From: Acidobacteriaceae bacterium TAA 166
Lineage (GTDB): Bacteria; Acidobacteriota; Terriglobia; Terriglobales; Acidobacteriaceae
Assembly: GCA_000421065.1 (NCBI GenBank)
Contig: ATWD01000002.1
Location: forward strand, 992,001 to 1,056,000
Reading direction: 5' to 3'
Length of the DNA: 64,000 bases
A program made the position numbers and the translations under genes. The notes below the pieces were generated by a model. The model made no database searches and was not told where the DNA came from. It saw only the letters and a program-made list of their open reading frames with translations. Shown here in pieces: positions 37,032 to 45,777 of the stretch (positions within the stretch are counted from its first letter, which is position 1; every line of letters starts with the position of its first letter).

Positions 37032-38537
37032 CTATCGCTGTCCTGCCAGACCCGCTACAGATGCCTGCAGTTTCGCCGAATCCCAACCCACGCCCTTCTT
37101 GAAGACTATCTCTGGCCTGCGAATTGCTGAGACGTCGTGCTCGAAGTCACCGTTCAAAAGTACAAGGTCTGCCCGTTTGCCTAGCACAACCGTGCCTATT
37201 TCATTCTGTCGACCCAGGTATTGTGCTCCATGACTCGAGAAGATGGCGACAGCTTCGGATGGCGAGAAACCTGCCTGAACAAGTAGTTCCATCTCACGTT
37301 CGTCTCCAAACCCCGCAATAACTCCTCCTAATCCAGTCGGATCACAACCAGCTATCAGAAGACCACCTTGCCGGACGAATTCACGTTCAAACTCCATCTC
37401 CTTGTGGAGGAGCGCCATAACAGAATTCGTCTCACCAGCACGGGTTCGCTTTCCAAGCAGAGTTTTGAGCTTGAGAAAATCTGCCCAGGAAAGACCACTC
37501 AAAGTAGTCTGAGTCTGACGCAAGGTATCCAGCGCGGGTTCGTCCGCATCGAAGTTCTCGTACGTCGCCAATGTTGACGTGAGCGCCACATGATGCGAGA
37601 TCATGGACTTGATAAGTCTTTGAATCTGTTGCCCATGAACATCAAGTACCAGCAATGCCTGCACGGATTCGGAACTCTTAGATGGACATACTCCTGGCTT
37701 CTTGTGGGGATCAAATTCCGAGTCAACGATCAGGCCATGCTCCAGGTTGTCTATGCCCATATTGATGGCTTCAGTAAAACCCACGGAACATAGATGTCCC
37801 GTGACCTTAATCCTGCGGGCATGAGCCTGCTCAATTGCGGCCTTCAAATCGGCAGGCTGAATGAACATGTAAGCCTTGAAGGACGTTACACCCCGCTTAC
37901 TCCAGTAATCCACTGTTTCGCGGATGTCCTGCGCACCATTCATTATTTGATTCTGGATGAGGAACGTCTCTTGGCCGTCGAGATACGGCCCTGTGACATC
38001 GAGGTCGGGCCCGCTCTGCATTCCATTGTCAATGGCAGCCTTAATCGCAAGGTCTGCAGCAGGTTCGATAGCTCCCGTCGTACGAGCTGTTGTGATTCCT
38101 GCGGCAAGATATAGCCTTGGAGCAGATTCGGCCTGTTCCGTACCGAGAATGAGATGGTTGGGACCTCCACCCACCGAAATGTAAAACATATGCTCATGCA
38201 TACCCACCAGGCCGGGAAGAACAGTCTTGTCACGTTCGTTGAGAAGCTGGGCTCCCTGCGGGATTATTGTGGTGTCTGAAGGACCGACGGATGCGATACG
38301 ACCGTGATCAACGATGATAGTTTGGTCGTGCTGTGATGGAGCACCGCTGCCATCGAAGAGTGTGACATGACTCAAGGCAATCACTGGCGCATCTGTTCGG
38401 ATCAAAGGTCTCAGTGCAGCCGCTGGAATCGGATTGCTTACGCCTTGACCTATGGCGACTGCTATCGCTTCCATTGCGACAACAAAGAATGTCCCGGTTT
38501 GCAGGACGCTATTTATAAAGCTTAGGTGTTTTGGCAT
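37032..38537 (-). CDS. Amidohydrolase-family protein with N-terminal signal
   Basis: About 501 residues from ATG 38537 (GAGGGG upstream); ATG 38579 is the alternative. A hydrophobic leader (LQTGTFFVVAMEAIAVAIG) suggests export. The metallo-dependent hydrolase features are PGLVGMHEHMF (first HxH), SFKAYMF (a possible carbamylated Lys), VTGHLCSVGF, DNLEHGL and AGCDPTGLGG (the catalytic Asp). It ends with the typical beta sandwich GKRADLVLLNGDFEHD. These proteins cleave imidazolone, prolidase-like or dipeptide substrates. The 35-bp element lies 74 bp upstream of the start. Confidence 0.87.
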   Translation of the reverse strand: MPKHLSFINSVLQTGTFFVVAMEAIAVAIGQGVSNPIPAAALRPLIRTDAPVIALSHVTLFDGSGAPSQHDQTIIVDHGRIASVGPSDTTIIPQGAQLLNERDKTVLPGLVGMHEHMFYISVGGGPNHLILGTEQAESAPRLYLAAGITTARTTGAIEPAADLAIKAAIDNGMQSGPDLDVTGPYLDGQETFLIQNQIMNGAQDIRETVDYWSKRGVTSFKAYMFIQPADLKAAIEQAHARRIKVTGHLCSVGFTEAINMGIDNLEHGLIVDSEFDPHKKPGVCPSKSSESVQALLVLDVHGQQIQRLIKSMISHHVALTSTLATYENFDADEPALDTLRQTQTTLSGLSWADFLKLKTLLGKRTRAGETNSVMALLHKEMEFEREFVRQGGLLIAGCDPTGLGGVIAGFGDEREMELLVQAGFSPSEAVAIFSSHGAQYLGRQNEIGTVVLGKRADLVLLNGDFEHDVSAIRRPEIVFKKGVGWDSAKLQASVAGLAGQR

Positions 38538-38611
38538 TGTGCAGGTTTTCCCCTCAGATCCTTTGGTGTAGACCTTCATTCACGTATGCAATTAGGCCAT
38601 TCTGAGAAAAC

Positions 38612-38646
38612 AATGCCTATCGGACGAAGGTATCGACCGATACTTT
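38612..38646 (-). promoter_or_regulatory. Conserved 35-bp regulatory element, copy 3
   Basis: The palindrome AAGGTATCGACCGATACTTT (38627-38646) is framed by GACG and CGTC, extending the dyad. On the minus strand it is followed by CGTCCGATAGG, matching copies at 18255 and 23866. It lies between the amidohydrolase (74 bp to its start) and the divergent epoxide hydrolase gene (100 bp to its start). Confidence 0.7.
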
Positions 38647-38745
38647 CGTCTGATAGATTCGCTGTCATCCCAATGATGTCATCGTGCAAACGGGGCTCGC
38701 CGGAACTTAGCTCGATTCATAATCCCGACGGCACAAGGAGACAGC

Positions 38746-40037
38746 ATGGGTTTACAACATCGATTGACCATTCTTATCGGGGCTTCACTTCTACTCGCGA
38801 TCTCGTCACTCGCCCAGGTAAACCAGCGTGCCGCGAACGGCATCGTAGCTTCTGACGAAAGCGCGATTCGCCCGTTTAAGATCAACATTCCCGAGGAGCA
38901 GATCCTTGATCTCCGCAAACGGCTCGCCGCAACCCGCTTTCCTGATAAGGAAACGGTGACTGACGAATCACAAGGTATCCGGTTGGCGGAGATGCAGGCG
39001 TTGGTGCGCTACTGGAGCGATGGTTACAACTGGCGCAAGGTGGAAACCAGGCTGAATGCGCTTCCGGAATTTGTAACCACAATCGATGGCGTGGATATTC
39101 AGTTAATTCATATGCGTTCGCGTGAACCGAATGCGCTGCCCTTGATCTTAACCCACGGCTGGCCAGGTTCCCACTGGAATTCTTGAGGGTTATTGGTCCG
39201 CTCACCGATCCAGTCGCATACGGAGGACACGCAGAAGACGCCTTCGACGTCGTGATCCCCGCCATTCCGGGTTATGGCATCTCGGGTAAACCAAGTGATC
39301 CTGGTTGGAATCCTGAACGTGTGGCACGGGCCTGGGACGTGCTCATGAAGCGTCTGGAATACAACCGATATGTATCAGAGGGAGGCGATCATGGATCGGT
39401 GATTTCTGATGCCCTGGCACGTCAGGCGCCCGCCGGATTGCTCGGCATCCATCTCACCATGCCTGCCACAATTCCCGAGAACCTTGTAAAGAGTATCAAC
39501 AGTGGTGATCCAGCACCCAACGATCTGACCGGTCCAGAACTGAGAGCCTATAACGCCCTCAGCGTCTTCTTCGGAAGAAACGCAGCGTACGGAGCCATGA
39601 TGGTGACGCGTCCACAGACCATAGGCTATGCCCTCGCTGATTCCCCGAGTGGTTTGGCTGCCTGGACATACGAAAAAATCGCTGCGCGGTCCGATAGCGA
39701 TGGCCGCCCAGAAACGGTGATTGGTCGCGACGAAATCCTTGACGACATTACCTTGTATTGGTTCACCAACAGTGGAGCCTCTTCGTCCCGTTTCTATTGG
39801 GAAAATAACAACAACAACTTTAGCGCGACCGCGCAAAAGACAAGTCTGATCATGGTTCCCGTTGCCATCACGGTCTTCCCGCACGAGATTTATCGCGCCC
39901 CGGAAAGCTGGTCCCTACGAGCCTACCCCACTCTTTATTACTTCCATGAAGCTGAGAAAGGTGGACACTTCGCTGCTTGGGAGCAGCCTGAGCTCTTCAG
40001 CGCTGACATCCGAGCCGCCTTTAAACCACTACGTTAG
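38746..40037 (+). pseudogene. Exported epoxide hydrolase (EHN type), single frameshift
   Basis: The first frame has a signal peptide (LTILIGASLLLAISSLAQV) and the EHN N-terminal domain (FKINIPEEQILDLRKRL, YWSDGYNWRKVE, ILTHGWPGSHWN), then a TGA at 39184. Adding one T in the TT at about 39180-39181 restores NFLRVIGPLTDPVAYGG, which continues as a normal epoxide hydrolase (DVVIPAIPGYGISGKP, SEGGDHGSVISD, FHEAEKGGHFAAWEQPE with the catalytic His). Full length would be about 430 residues. The downstream frame has an ATG at 39183, but a product lacking the oxyanion region is unlikely to be active. Confidence 0.78.
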
Positions 40038-40216
40038 ATAAATAGTCGTCGTCGATCTGACCTTTATCAATAGAGGGAAGATTGGCGTGAACTTCTTCTT
40101 CATGAGCACCTTGCTCGACATTGGTTGAGCACTCTGAGTATTGTGTCTTTTCCGATCAGCCTCCGGGCGTAATAAAGAAGTGACTGCGCTCAATTTCGCG
40201 CCCACTTCGTCCCTGC

Positions 40217-40324
40217 CTACAAAAAGGCGACACTTCCTCCAAGACTCGAGATCAGCCGCACGACCGCCTCTCCAATGCCTGCCGTTCTGCCTGTAATAAG
40301 CGCAACTTTACCCTTAAATGTCAT
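40217..40324 (-). pseudogene. N-terminal fragment of an SDR oxidoreductase
   Basis: From ATG 40324 the minus strand encodes 35 residues starting MTFKGKVALITGRTAGIGEA and ending SVAFL before a TAG. This is the Rossmann cofactor-binding start of a short-chain dehydrogenase with the TGxxxGIG motif; everything after beta-2 is gone. It begins 9 bp after the stop of the CMD-family gene, so it looks like the stump of a former second gene in that operon. The flanking 40038-40216 holds no coding signal. Confidence 0.65.
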
Positions 40325-40333
40325 GGCTCTGTC

Positions 40334-40894
40334 TCACTCCGATCTGTTGTCATGCCGCACGCGCTCCACAAATTCGAGCATTCTGTCCCCGCTGATCGGG
40401 TCGATCTCGACGTCGAGCGCCGTCGTCAACACCGCGACTGTGTATGCAAAGCCGTGAACGCCGATGATCTCCACAATTTCCTGTTCGCTGAAGAAGGCGC
40501 GCAGGGAAGCAAGCTCCTTTGCGTGCATAGGCGTGACATGGCGAAGCGCGGAGACAAACGACAGCAGCCGCTGTTCTTTTTCTGAGAAATCAGCTGCGGT
40601 AAGATCGCCCTGTCGCAGCGCATCGCGCTGCGACTCTGAGATGCTAAAGGCCTGCGATATCCCGACATGCTGCGCCCACACATAGTCCGAGTGAATGAGT
40701 CGGCTAGTGTGCAGAATCACCAACTCTCGCAGCGCAGGATCGAGCGAGAGCTCCGTCATCTGCGCGGTGGCCAGCTTCACAAACTGCGTGGCCCAGAGTG
40801 GCGAATGAAAGAGCACGCGCAGCAGGTTCGCAGTCTGCGGCGATCTCAGGGCTTTTTGGTAGATGTCGTCTTCGACATAGCTCACGAGAGTCAT
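40334..40894 (-). CDS. Carboxymuconolactone decarboxylase-family protein
   Basis: 186 residues from ATG 40894, which has a strong ribosome-binding site (GAGGAG). The helical CMD core is seen in DPALRELVILHTSRLIHSDY followed by VWAQHVGIS, and VEIIGVHGFAYTVAVL. The redox CxxC of AhpD-type members is absent (the equivalent region reads IHSDYVW), so a peroxidase role is unlikely. It is preceded by the 28-bp box at 40961-40988 and followed by an SDR stump. Confidence 0.82.
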   Translation of the reverse strand: MTLVSYVEDDIYQKALRSPQTANLLRVLFHSPLWATQFVKLATAQMTELSLDPALRELVILHTSRLIHSDYVWAQHVGISQAFSISESQRDALRQGDLTAADFSEKEQRLLSFVSALRHVTPMHAKELASLRAFFSEQEIVEIIGVHGFAYTVAVLTTALDVEIDPISGDRMLEFVERVRHDNRSE

Positions 40895-40960
40895 CGATTT
40901 TTCTCCTCTGCGTGGAATGCATTCCACACTTCCCATCGTGCCTGCTGCGCCTCCGGGTCC

Positions 40961-40988
40961 GCTGTCACAAAAGAGCAATCCTTGCACA
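40961..40988 (-). promoter_or_regulatory. Shared 28-bp box, copy 2
   Basis: Matches the box at 18533-18560 at 24 of 28 positions. On the plus strand it begins GCTGTCACAAAAGA and ends CTTGCACA. It is 67 bp upstream of the CMD-family start on the minus strand, a sensible activator position. Confidence 0.6.
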
Positions 40989-41536
40989 TTCTGCTCATCG
41001 TGAGAGCGCTGTCTTACGGGAGCTTGTTGGCTACGTTAGACAATGCAGGCAGCGAAGCGTTGCGGAAGAATTAGAGCGGGTACTTTCTGGCCCTCTTTTT
41101 CGGAGAAGAGTGGATCCCGATCGACTTCATGAAAGCATCCACACCGCGAGCACGACATAGCTTCGATCGGAGCAGTGGCTTTTCTTCATACTCGAGCCAG
41201 GAAGAATCTCGGGCCTCCCTTGCCATTGCCGCACTCACACTATCGATGGCGACGGCCGACATACAAGTGTGGCGAGCGGGTGCGTAGCGATAAGCGCCCA
41301 CAATACTCCTATTCGATCTTCACGATATGCGATTGGGGTGAGATACGTCATCACTTGACTAAGTAACGACGTATTGGGCAGCGGCGGAAAGCACGACAAA
41401 CCCGACTCGCCGAGAATCTCGCCGACATCCGCGCTGTCGAACGCTGCTTCCTCGCCAATCTGGCCATACCTTGCCGGGAATACTCGGGACTGCGCTATCC
41501 GATAACTACGTAACCGTCGAATCGAAGACGCATGGC
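40989..41536. other. Intergenic region without recognisable genes
   Basis: 548 bp between the CMD-family operon promoter and the HxlR gene. Short frames exist on both strands but none shows a domain, a ribosome-binding site with sensible start, or normal codon character. It may be degraded coding sequence; nothing further can be supported. Confidence 0.5.
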
Positions 41537-41923
41537 TCACGCAAGCTTTTCGGAAGACGTCTTGCCTTGCTTGTCGTTTCCCGTAAAAAGGTAGAAGTGC
41601 TCTTTTCCCCAAGCCTCTATCGCGACCAACACTGGTTCAAGACTGCAGCCCAGCGGAGACAAACGGTATTCGACGCGGGGAGGAACCTCGGCAAAGACCG
41701 TTCTCAACACCAGTCCGTCCGCTTCCAACTCGCGGAGTTGTGCTGTCAACACACGCTGCGTTGCGGATTTAAGGCGCCGGCGCAACTCATTGAACCGCAG
41801 GGTGCCGCCAAGCAAATGATACAGAATGCCACACTTCCACTTCCCATCGATCAATGTAACGGTAGCTTCTACGGTACAGCCAGGGGTGCTGTCGAAGTGA
41901 GAAAAGCGTGATTTCGTCGCCAT
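41537..41923 (-). CDS. HxlR-family winged-helix regulator
   Basis: 128 residues with the HxlR layout: CTVEATVTLIDGKWKCGILYH (quoted to 20 as CTVEATVTLIDGKWKCGILY), LRFNELRRRL, QRVLTAQLRELEADGLVLR and the wing VPPRVEYRLSPLG. HxlR proteins respond to electrophiles or redox signals and usually control a divergent enzyme gene. Here the quinone oxidoreductase begins 87 bp away on the other strand, the classic arrangement. A Cys near residue 16 lies where redox-sensing HxlR members often have one. Confidence 0.93.
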   Translation of the reverse strand: MATKSRFSHFDSTPGCTVEATVTLIDGKWKCGILYHLLGGTLRFNELRRRLKSATQRVLTAQLRELEADGLVLRTVFAEVPPRVEYRLSPLGCSLEPVLVAIEAWGKEHFYLFTGNDKQGKTSSEKLA

Positions 41924-42009
41924 AGTATCCTTTTCATCCCTACGTCAATGAATAGTGCGTACTTACAGAAAAGAGTCTTCCGAAATAGTCTGACATCGGA
42001 GGCAGAGGT

Positions 42010-42993
42010 ATGCCAAGAGCTGTAAGGTTTCACCGTCTCGGTTCACCCGAGGTTCTCACGATTGAGGATGTCCAACTTCGTCATCCAGGCCCTGGAGAAG
42101 TCGCAATGGACGTTGCGGCGGTCGGCTTGAATCGCGCAGAGAGCATGTACTTTCGGGGCGAATACTTCGAGCAGCCTCGATTCCCGTCTGGCGTAGGTTA
42201 TGAAGCGGTGGGCACGATCACCTCTGTCGGCGAGGACATTGACACGTCGCTGGTTGGGAAACGAGTTGGAACAATTCCTGGATACTCAATGAATCTATAT
42301 CCGGTTCTGGGCGAGAAGGCTGTTGTGCCCGTGACGGTCATTGCCGAAGTTCCTCCATCGCTGTCCTCCGTCGATGCTGCGGCTGTCTGGATGCAATACG
42401 GAACGGCTTACGGTGCGCTGGTAGACCGAGCCAAAGTAAGCCCAGGCGACACCGTTATCCTCACCGCTGCAAGCTCCTCTGTCGGACTTGCAGCGATACA
42501 GATTGTGAAGGCGCAAGGTGCGATTTCCATCGCAACTACACGTACGTCGGCCAAAAGGCAGCAACTCCTTGACCTCGGAGCGGACTACGTCATCGTCACA
42601 CAGGAAGAGCATCTCCCGACTCGCGTTCGCGAGATCACTGGAGGCGATCTAGCTCGAGTGGCTTTCGATGCAGTCGGCGGGTCCTTCCTTAATTCTTTGG
42701 CACACGCTGTGGCACCTTCCGGGACAATTTACTTGTATGGACTGCTTTCCGGGGAGGCAAACAATTACCCAGTGAGTGCCTTCTTTAAGAGCATTTCGCT
42801 TACAGCTTTCATGCTGACCGAGTTGAATACCCAGGAGCGCCTCGAACCCATGAAGCGTTACGTGTATGACCACCTCGCGGATGGTTCCTTCCGACCGCGC
42901 GTTGATCGTGTGTTTCCGTTCGAAGAGGCTACCGAAGCATACCGGTATCTTGAAAGCAATCATCAGGTCGGCAAGGTAGTGATTGCACTCTGA
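42010..42993 (+). CDS. Zinc-independent MDR-family quinone oxidoreductase
   Basis: 327 residues of the medium-chain dehydrogenase superfamily. N-terminal GroES-like part: PGEVAMDVAAVGLNRAESMY and GYEAVGTITSVG. Cofactor-binding part: ILTAASSSVGLAAIQIVKAQ. The structural and catalytic zinc ligands of alcohol dehydrogenases are absent, as in quinone oxidoreductases (Qor). It is divergent from the HxlR regulator and has GGAGG before its ATG, so it is the likely regulated target for electrophile or quinone detoxification. Confidence 0.9.
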   Translation: MPRAVRFHRLGSPEVLTIEDVQLRHPGPGEVAMDVAAVGLNRAESMYFRGEYFEQPRFPSGVGYEAVGTITSVGEDIDTSLVGKRVGTIPGYSMNLYPVLGEKAVVPVTVIAEVPPSLSSVDAAAVWMQYGTAYGALVDRAKVSPGDTVILTAASSSVGLAAIQIVKAQGAISIATTRTSAKRQQLLDLGADYVIVTQEEHLPTRVREITGGDLARVAFDAVGGSFLNSLAHAVAPSGTIYLYGLLSGEANNYPVSAFFKSISLTAFMLTELNTQERLEPMKRYVYDHLADGSFRPRVDRVFPFEEATEAYRYLESNHQVGKVVIAL

Positions 42994-43138
42994 CAGTTGG
43001 CAAGAATCGTTAATGCGCAGCAAGCGACCATAGTCAGTTGCACCAACTAGAAGAATGGCTTTCTAGATTGGCGAAAAGCGGCTGACTTTCATTCACCGGC
43101 ACCCGTGCCTACCAACTAAGAAAATAGTGAGGGTAACC

Positions 43139-43711
43139 ATGGAAACTATCTTGATCGATTCGACGCGTTCTTTACGAAATCTCTATTTCGTTCGGACCGC
43201 TTTTCAGGTGGTCTGGGCGGCAGGCGTCATTTCCACCGCAGCCCATCAACCGCAGGTAGCTGCCGTGTTATTCCTGCTTTACCCCTTATGGGACGTTGCC
43301 TGCACGATCTACGACCTCAACACGTTCAGTAAGACCGGATCATCACGCACCTCGCAGATGATCAACGCAGTACTTGGAGTCTTGGCTGCGATCGGCATTG
43401 GTTTGACGGTTTTTCAGAATCCGATCTATGCGGTCGCAATCTTCGGTGTATGGGCATTCGGAGCAGGAGTACTTCAACTCGTCGTCGGCCTCATCCGCCG
43501 CAAGGAGATGGGCGGCGGTCAGTGGAGCATGATTCTGAGCGGTGCCCAATCTGCACTTGCTGGGACGTTCTTCATCATCCTCGGCCTTCAGGACAAGAAG
43601 CATGTTGGGGACGTCGGTGGATACGCCATCTTCGGTGCCTTCTACTTCCTCATCGGTGCGATCCTGCTGAGCCGCAAGCTGTCGAAGAGCGCGGCTGTCG
43701 CGACAAGCTAG
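43139..43711 (+). CDS. DUF308/HdeD-like membrane protein
   Basis: 190 residues from ATG 43139 with GAGGGT upstream. Six hydrophobic segments are visible in pairs (FQVVWAAGVISTAAH, VAAVLFLLYPLWDVACTIYD, NAVLGVLAAIGIGLTVF, VAIFGVWAFGAGVLQLVVGL, SALAGTFFIILGL, GGYAIFGAFYFLIGAILL). This resembles DUF308 or HdeD-type proteins of unknown function. It stands between the quinone oxidoreductase and an ohr gene on the same strand. Confidence 0.7.
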   Translation: METILIDSTRSLRNLYFVRTAFQVVWAAGVISTAAHQPQVAAVLFLLYPLWDVACTIYDLNTFSKTGSSRTSQMINAVLGVLAAIGIGLTVFQNPIYAVAIFGVWAFGAGVLQLVVGLIRRKEMGGGQWSMILSGAQSALAGTFFIILGLQDKKHVGDVGGYAIFGAFYFLIGAILLSRKLSKSAAVATS

Positions 43712-43763
43712 CCTTCGATTCATCGAATGGCCTCATGCACCCTTCCAACCTAAAGGAGATCCC

Positions 43764-44189
43764 ATGTCTATCGATGTGAAATATCGCACTGCCGCCACCG
43801 CCACCGGAGGTCGCGATGGAAGAACTCGGACGGAGGACGGTAAGCTCGACCTGCAACTTGCCATACCCAAAGAGATCGGCGGCCCCGGGGGCGATGGTGT
43901 CAATCCGGAGCAGCTCTTCGTCGCAGGATACGCCGCCTGCTTCTTGAGCTCCGTGAAAGGAGCTGGGCAGAAGTTGAAGGTCAGAGTGTCGCCCGAATCC
44001 ACTGTCAAAGCGACTGTGGGAATCGGAACGAATCCTGAAGGCGGGTACGGACTCGCTATCGAACTAGCTATTAGTTTGCCAGGGGTCGATCCAACGCAGG
44101 CTCAGCAATTGATCGAACTTGCACATCAGATCTGCCCTTACTCCAATGCGACACGAAACAACGTCGATGTTCACCTAACCGTGGTCTGA
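43764..44189 (+). CDS. Organic hydroperoxide reductase (Ohr/OsmC family), copy 2
   Basis: 141 residues. Catalytic cysteines are in YAACFLSSVKGAG and ICPYSNATRNN. The start region VKYRTAATATGGRDGRT and VNPEQLFVAGYAACF are typical of Ohr. AAAGGAG precedes the ATG. It is a clear paralogue, not a recent duplicate, of the gene at 31958-32374. Context here is electrophile stress (HxlR, quinone oxidoreductase, MerA-like flavoprotein). Confidence 0.93.
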   Translation: MSIDVKYRTAATATGGRDGRTRTEDGKLDLQLAIPKEIGGPGGDGVNPEQLFVAGYAACFLSSVKGAGQKLKVRVSPESTVKATVGIGTNPEGGYGLAIELAISLPGVDPTQAQQLIELAHQICPYSNATRNNVDVHLTVV

Positions 44190-44316
44190 GGGTCTTGCTA
44201 CCGACTGAGCGGACAAGCGATTGCGATTTCATCGCGTGTCCGTCCCCCTTCAGCTTCTTGATCGGTCGTCGCTTATCGATTTGCTTTACAGACATACGCG
44301 AATGCGAGGTTTATGA

Positions 44317-45696
44317 ATGGAACATTTTGACGCCATTGTGATCGGCACTGGTCAAGCAGGACCCGCCCTTGCTACCAAGCTTGCTGGCAGCGGTCTCTCA
44401 GTCGCCATTATGGAACGCAAGTTCGTTGGAGGGACGTGTGTCAATGTCGGTTGCTCTCCCACCAAAGCCATGGTTACTTCGGCGCACGCGGCATTTGTCG
44501 CACGAAGAGGCGCGACTTTCGGCGTGGAGATCGGTGACAGCGTTCGAGTGAACCTCGATACGGTGCTTGAAAGGAAAAACGGGATTGTGATGAAGTCGCG
44601 TATCGGCGTTACCAATTGGCTCACGGAAACTCCCGGTTGCACGTTGATTCACGGCCATGCCCGGTTTGAGTCTCCCACTACGGTTCGTGTCGGAGAGCGC
44701 CTACTGACAGCACCGAAGATTTACCTGAACGTCGGTGCTCGACCTTCAGTAACAGTGAAAGGAGCAGAAGCGACACCGTATTTGACCAGTAGCACGATCC
44801 TGGATATCGCCGCTATTCCTGAGCACCTGATCGTGGTGGGCGGTGGATTCATTGGACTGGAATTTGCCCAGATGTTTCACCGTTTCGGAAGTCTGGTTAC
44901 AGTGGTGGAGCGTAACGCATACCTTCTTCCGCATAAAGACGAAGACGTCTCGCTGGCTCTACGAGCCATGCTGGAAGAGGAAGGCATCCGCATTCGAACG
45001 AATGCGAGTTGCATTGAACTGAATCAAGAAGGTTCATCGGTGAGCGTCGCGGTTAACTGTAGTGATCGAACCAACCGCATCTTCGGATCACATATTCTTC
45101 TGGCGACAGGACGAACGCCAAATACAGATGATCTTGGACTTGAGGCAGCGAATGTCAAAGTGGACCAGCGCGGTTTTGTACTGACGGATGAACACCTTCA
45201 GACGAGCTCACCTAACGTCTGGGCCCTTGGCGATTGCAACGGCCGGGGTGCTTTCACGCATACGGCGTGGAACGACTATGAGATTGTCGTGGACAACTTG
45301 CATCATGGAACACGTTCCATAGCGGATCGCATCGGCGTCTATGCACTTTTCACTGACCCACCCATGGCTCACGTCGGCATGACGGAGAAGCAGGCACGAG
45401 CTCTTGGCCGACCCTTGCTTTTAGCGAAGAGGCCAATGACCAAAGTGAGCCGAGCCGTGGAGAAGGGGGAGACCATCGGTTTTATGAAGGCCATTGTCGA
45501 TGCTGAGACCCGCATAGTTTTGGGCGCGACGATCTTTGGCGTAGGCGGCGATGAGGCCATCCACAGTTTGCTCGCTTGTATGTATGCCAAGAAGCCTGTT
45601 GACCTCCTAAGCGAAGCTGTGTTCATCCATCCGACGATCTCGGAACTCATTCCGACAATGCTGCAGGAGATGACTCCACTGGAGATGGCGCATTAG
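44317..45696 (+). CDS. MerA-like FAD-dependent pyridine nucleotide-disulfide oxidoreductase
   Basis: 459 residues with FAD-binding IGTGQAGPALATKLAGSGL, redox-active disulfide GGTCVNVGCSPTK (Cys41 and Cys46), NAD(P)-binding VVGGGFIGLEFAQMF, the second FAD motif NVWALGDCNG and the dimer-interface His-Pro in IHPTISELIPT. It lacks the N-terminal HMA domain and the C-terminal Cys-Cys of true mercuric reductases, so mercury reduction is unlikely. These relatives are annotated as FAD-containing oxidoreductases of unknown substrate. Confidence 0.88.
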   Translation: MEHFDAIVIGTGQAGPALATKLAGSGLSVAIMERKFVGGTCVNVGCSPTKAMVTSAHAAFVARRGATFGVEIGDSVRVNLDTVLERKNGIVMKSRIGVTNWLTETPGCTLIHGHARFESPTTVRVGERLLTAPKIYLNVGARPSVTVKGAEATPYLTSSTILDIAAIPEHLIVVGGGFIGLEFAQMFHRFGSLVTVVERNAYLLPHKDEDVSLALRAMLEEEGIRIRTNASCIELNQEGSSVSVAVNCSDRTNRIFGSHILLATGRTPNTDDLGLEAANVKVDQRGFVLTDEHLQTSSPNVWALGDCNGRGAFTHTAWNDYEIVVDNLHHGTRSIADRIGVYALFTDPPMAHVGMTEKQARALGRPLLLAKRPMTKVSRAVEKGETIGFMKAIVDAETRIVLGATIFGVGGDEAIHSLLACMYAKKPVDLLSEAVFIHPTISELIPTMLQEMTPLEMAH

Positions 45697-45777
45697 AATT
45701 TCTTGTGTTTGAATCGAGAGCTTTTGCACGGTGCGAATCTGAGCTATAAAACCTTCAACGAGACGGATTAGGAAAGC

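Noticed and set aside
44317..45696. Mercury resistance (merA) operon
   Set aside because: The flavoprotein lacks the HMA domain and C-terminal vicinal cysteines, and no merR, merT or merP gene is adjacent.
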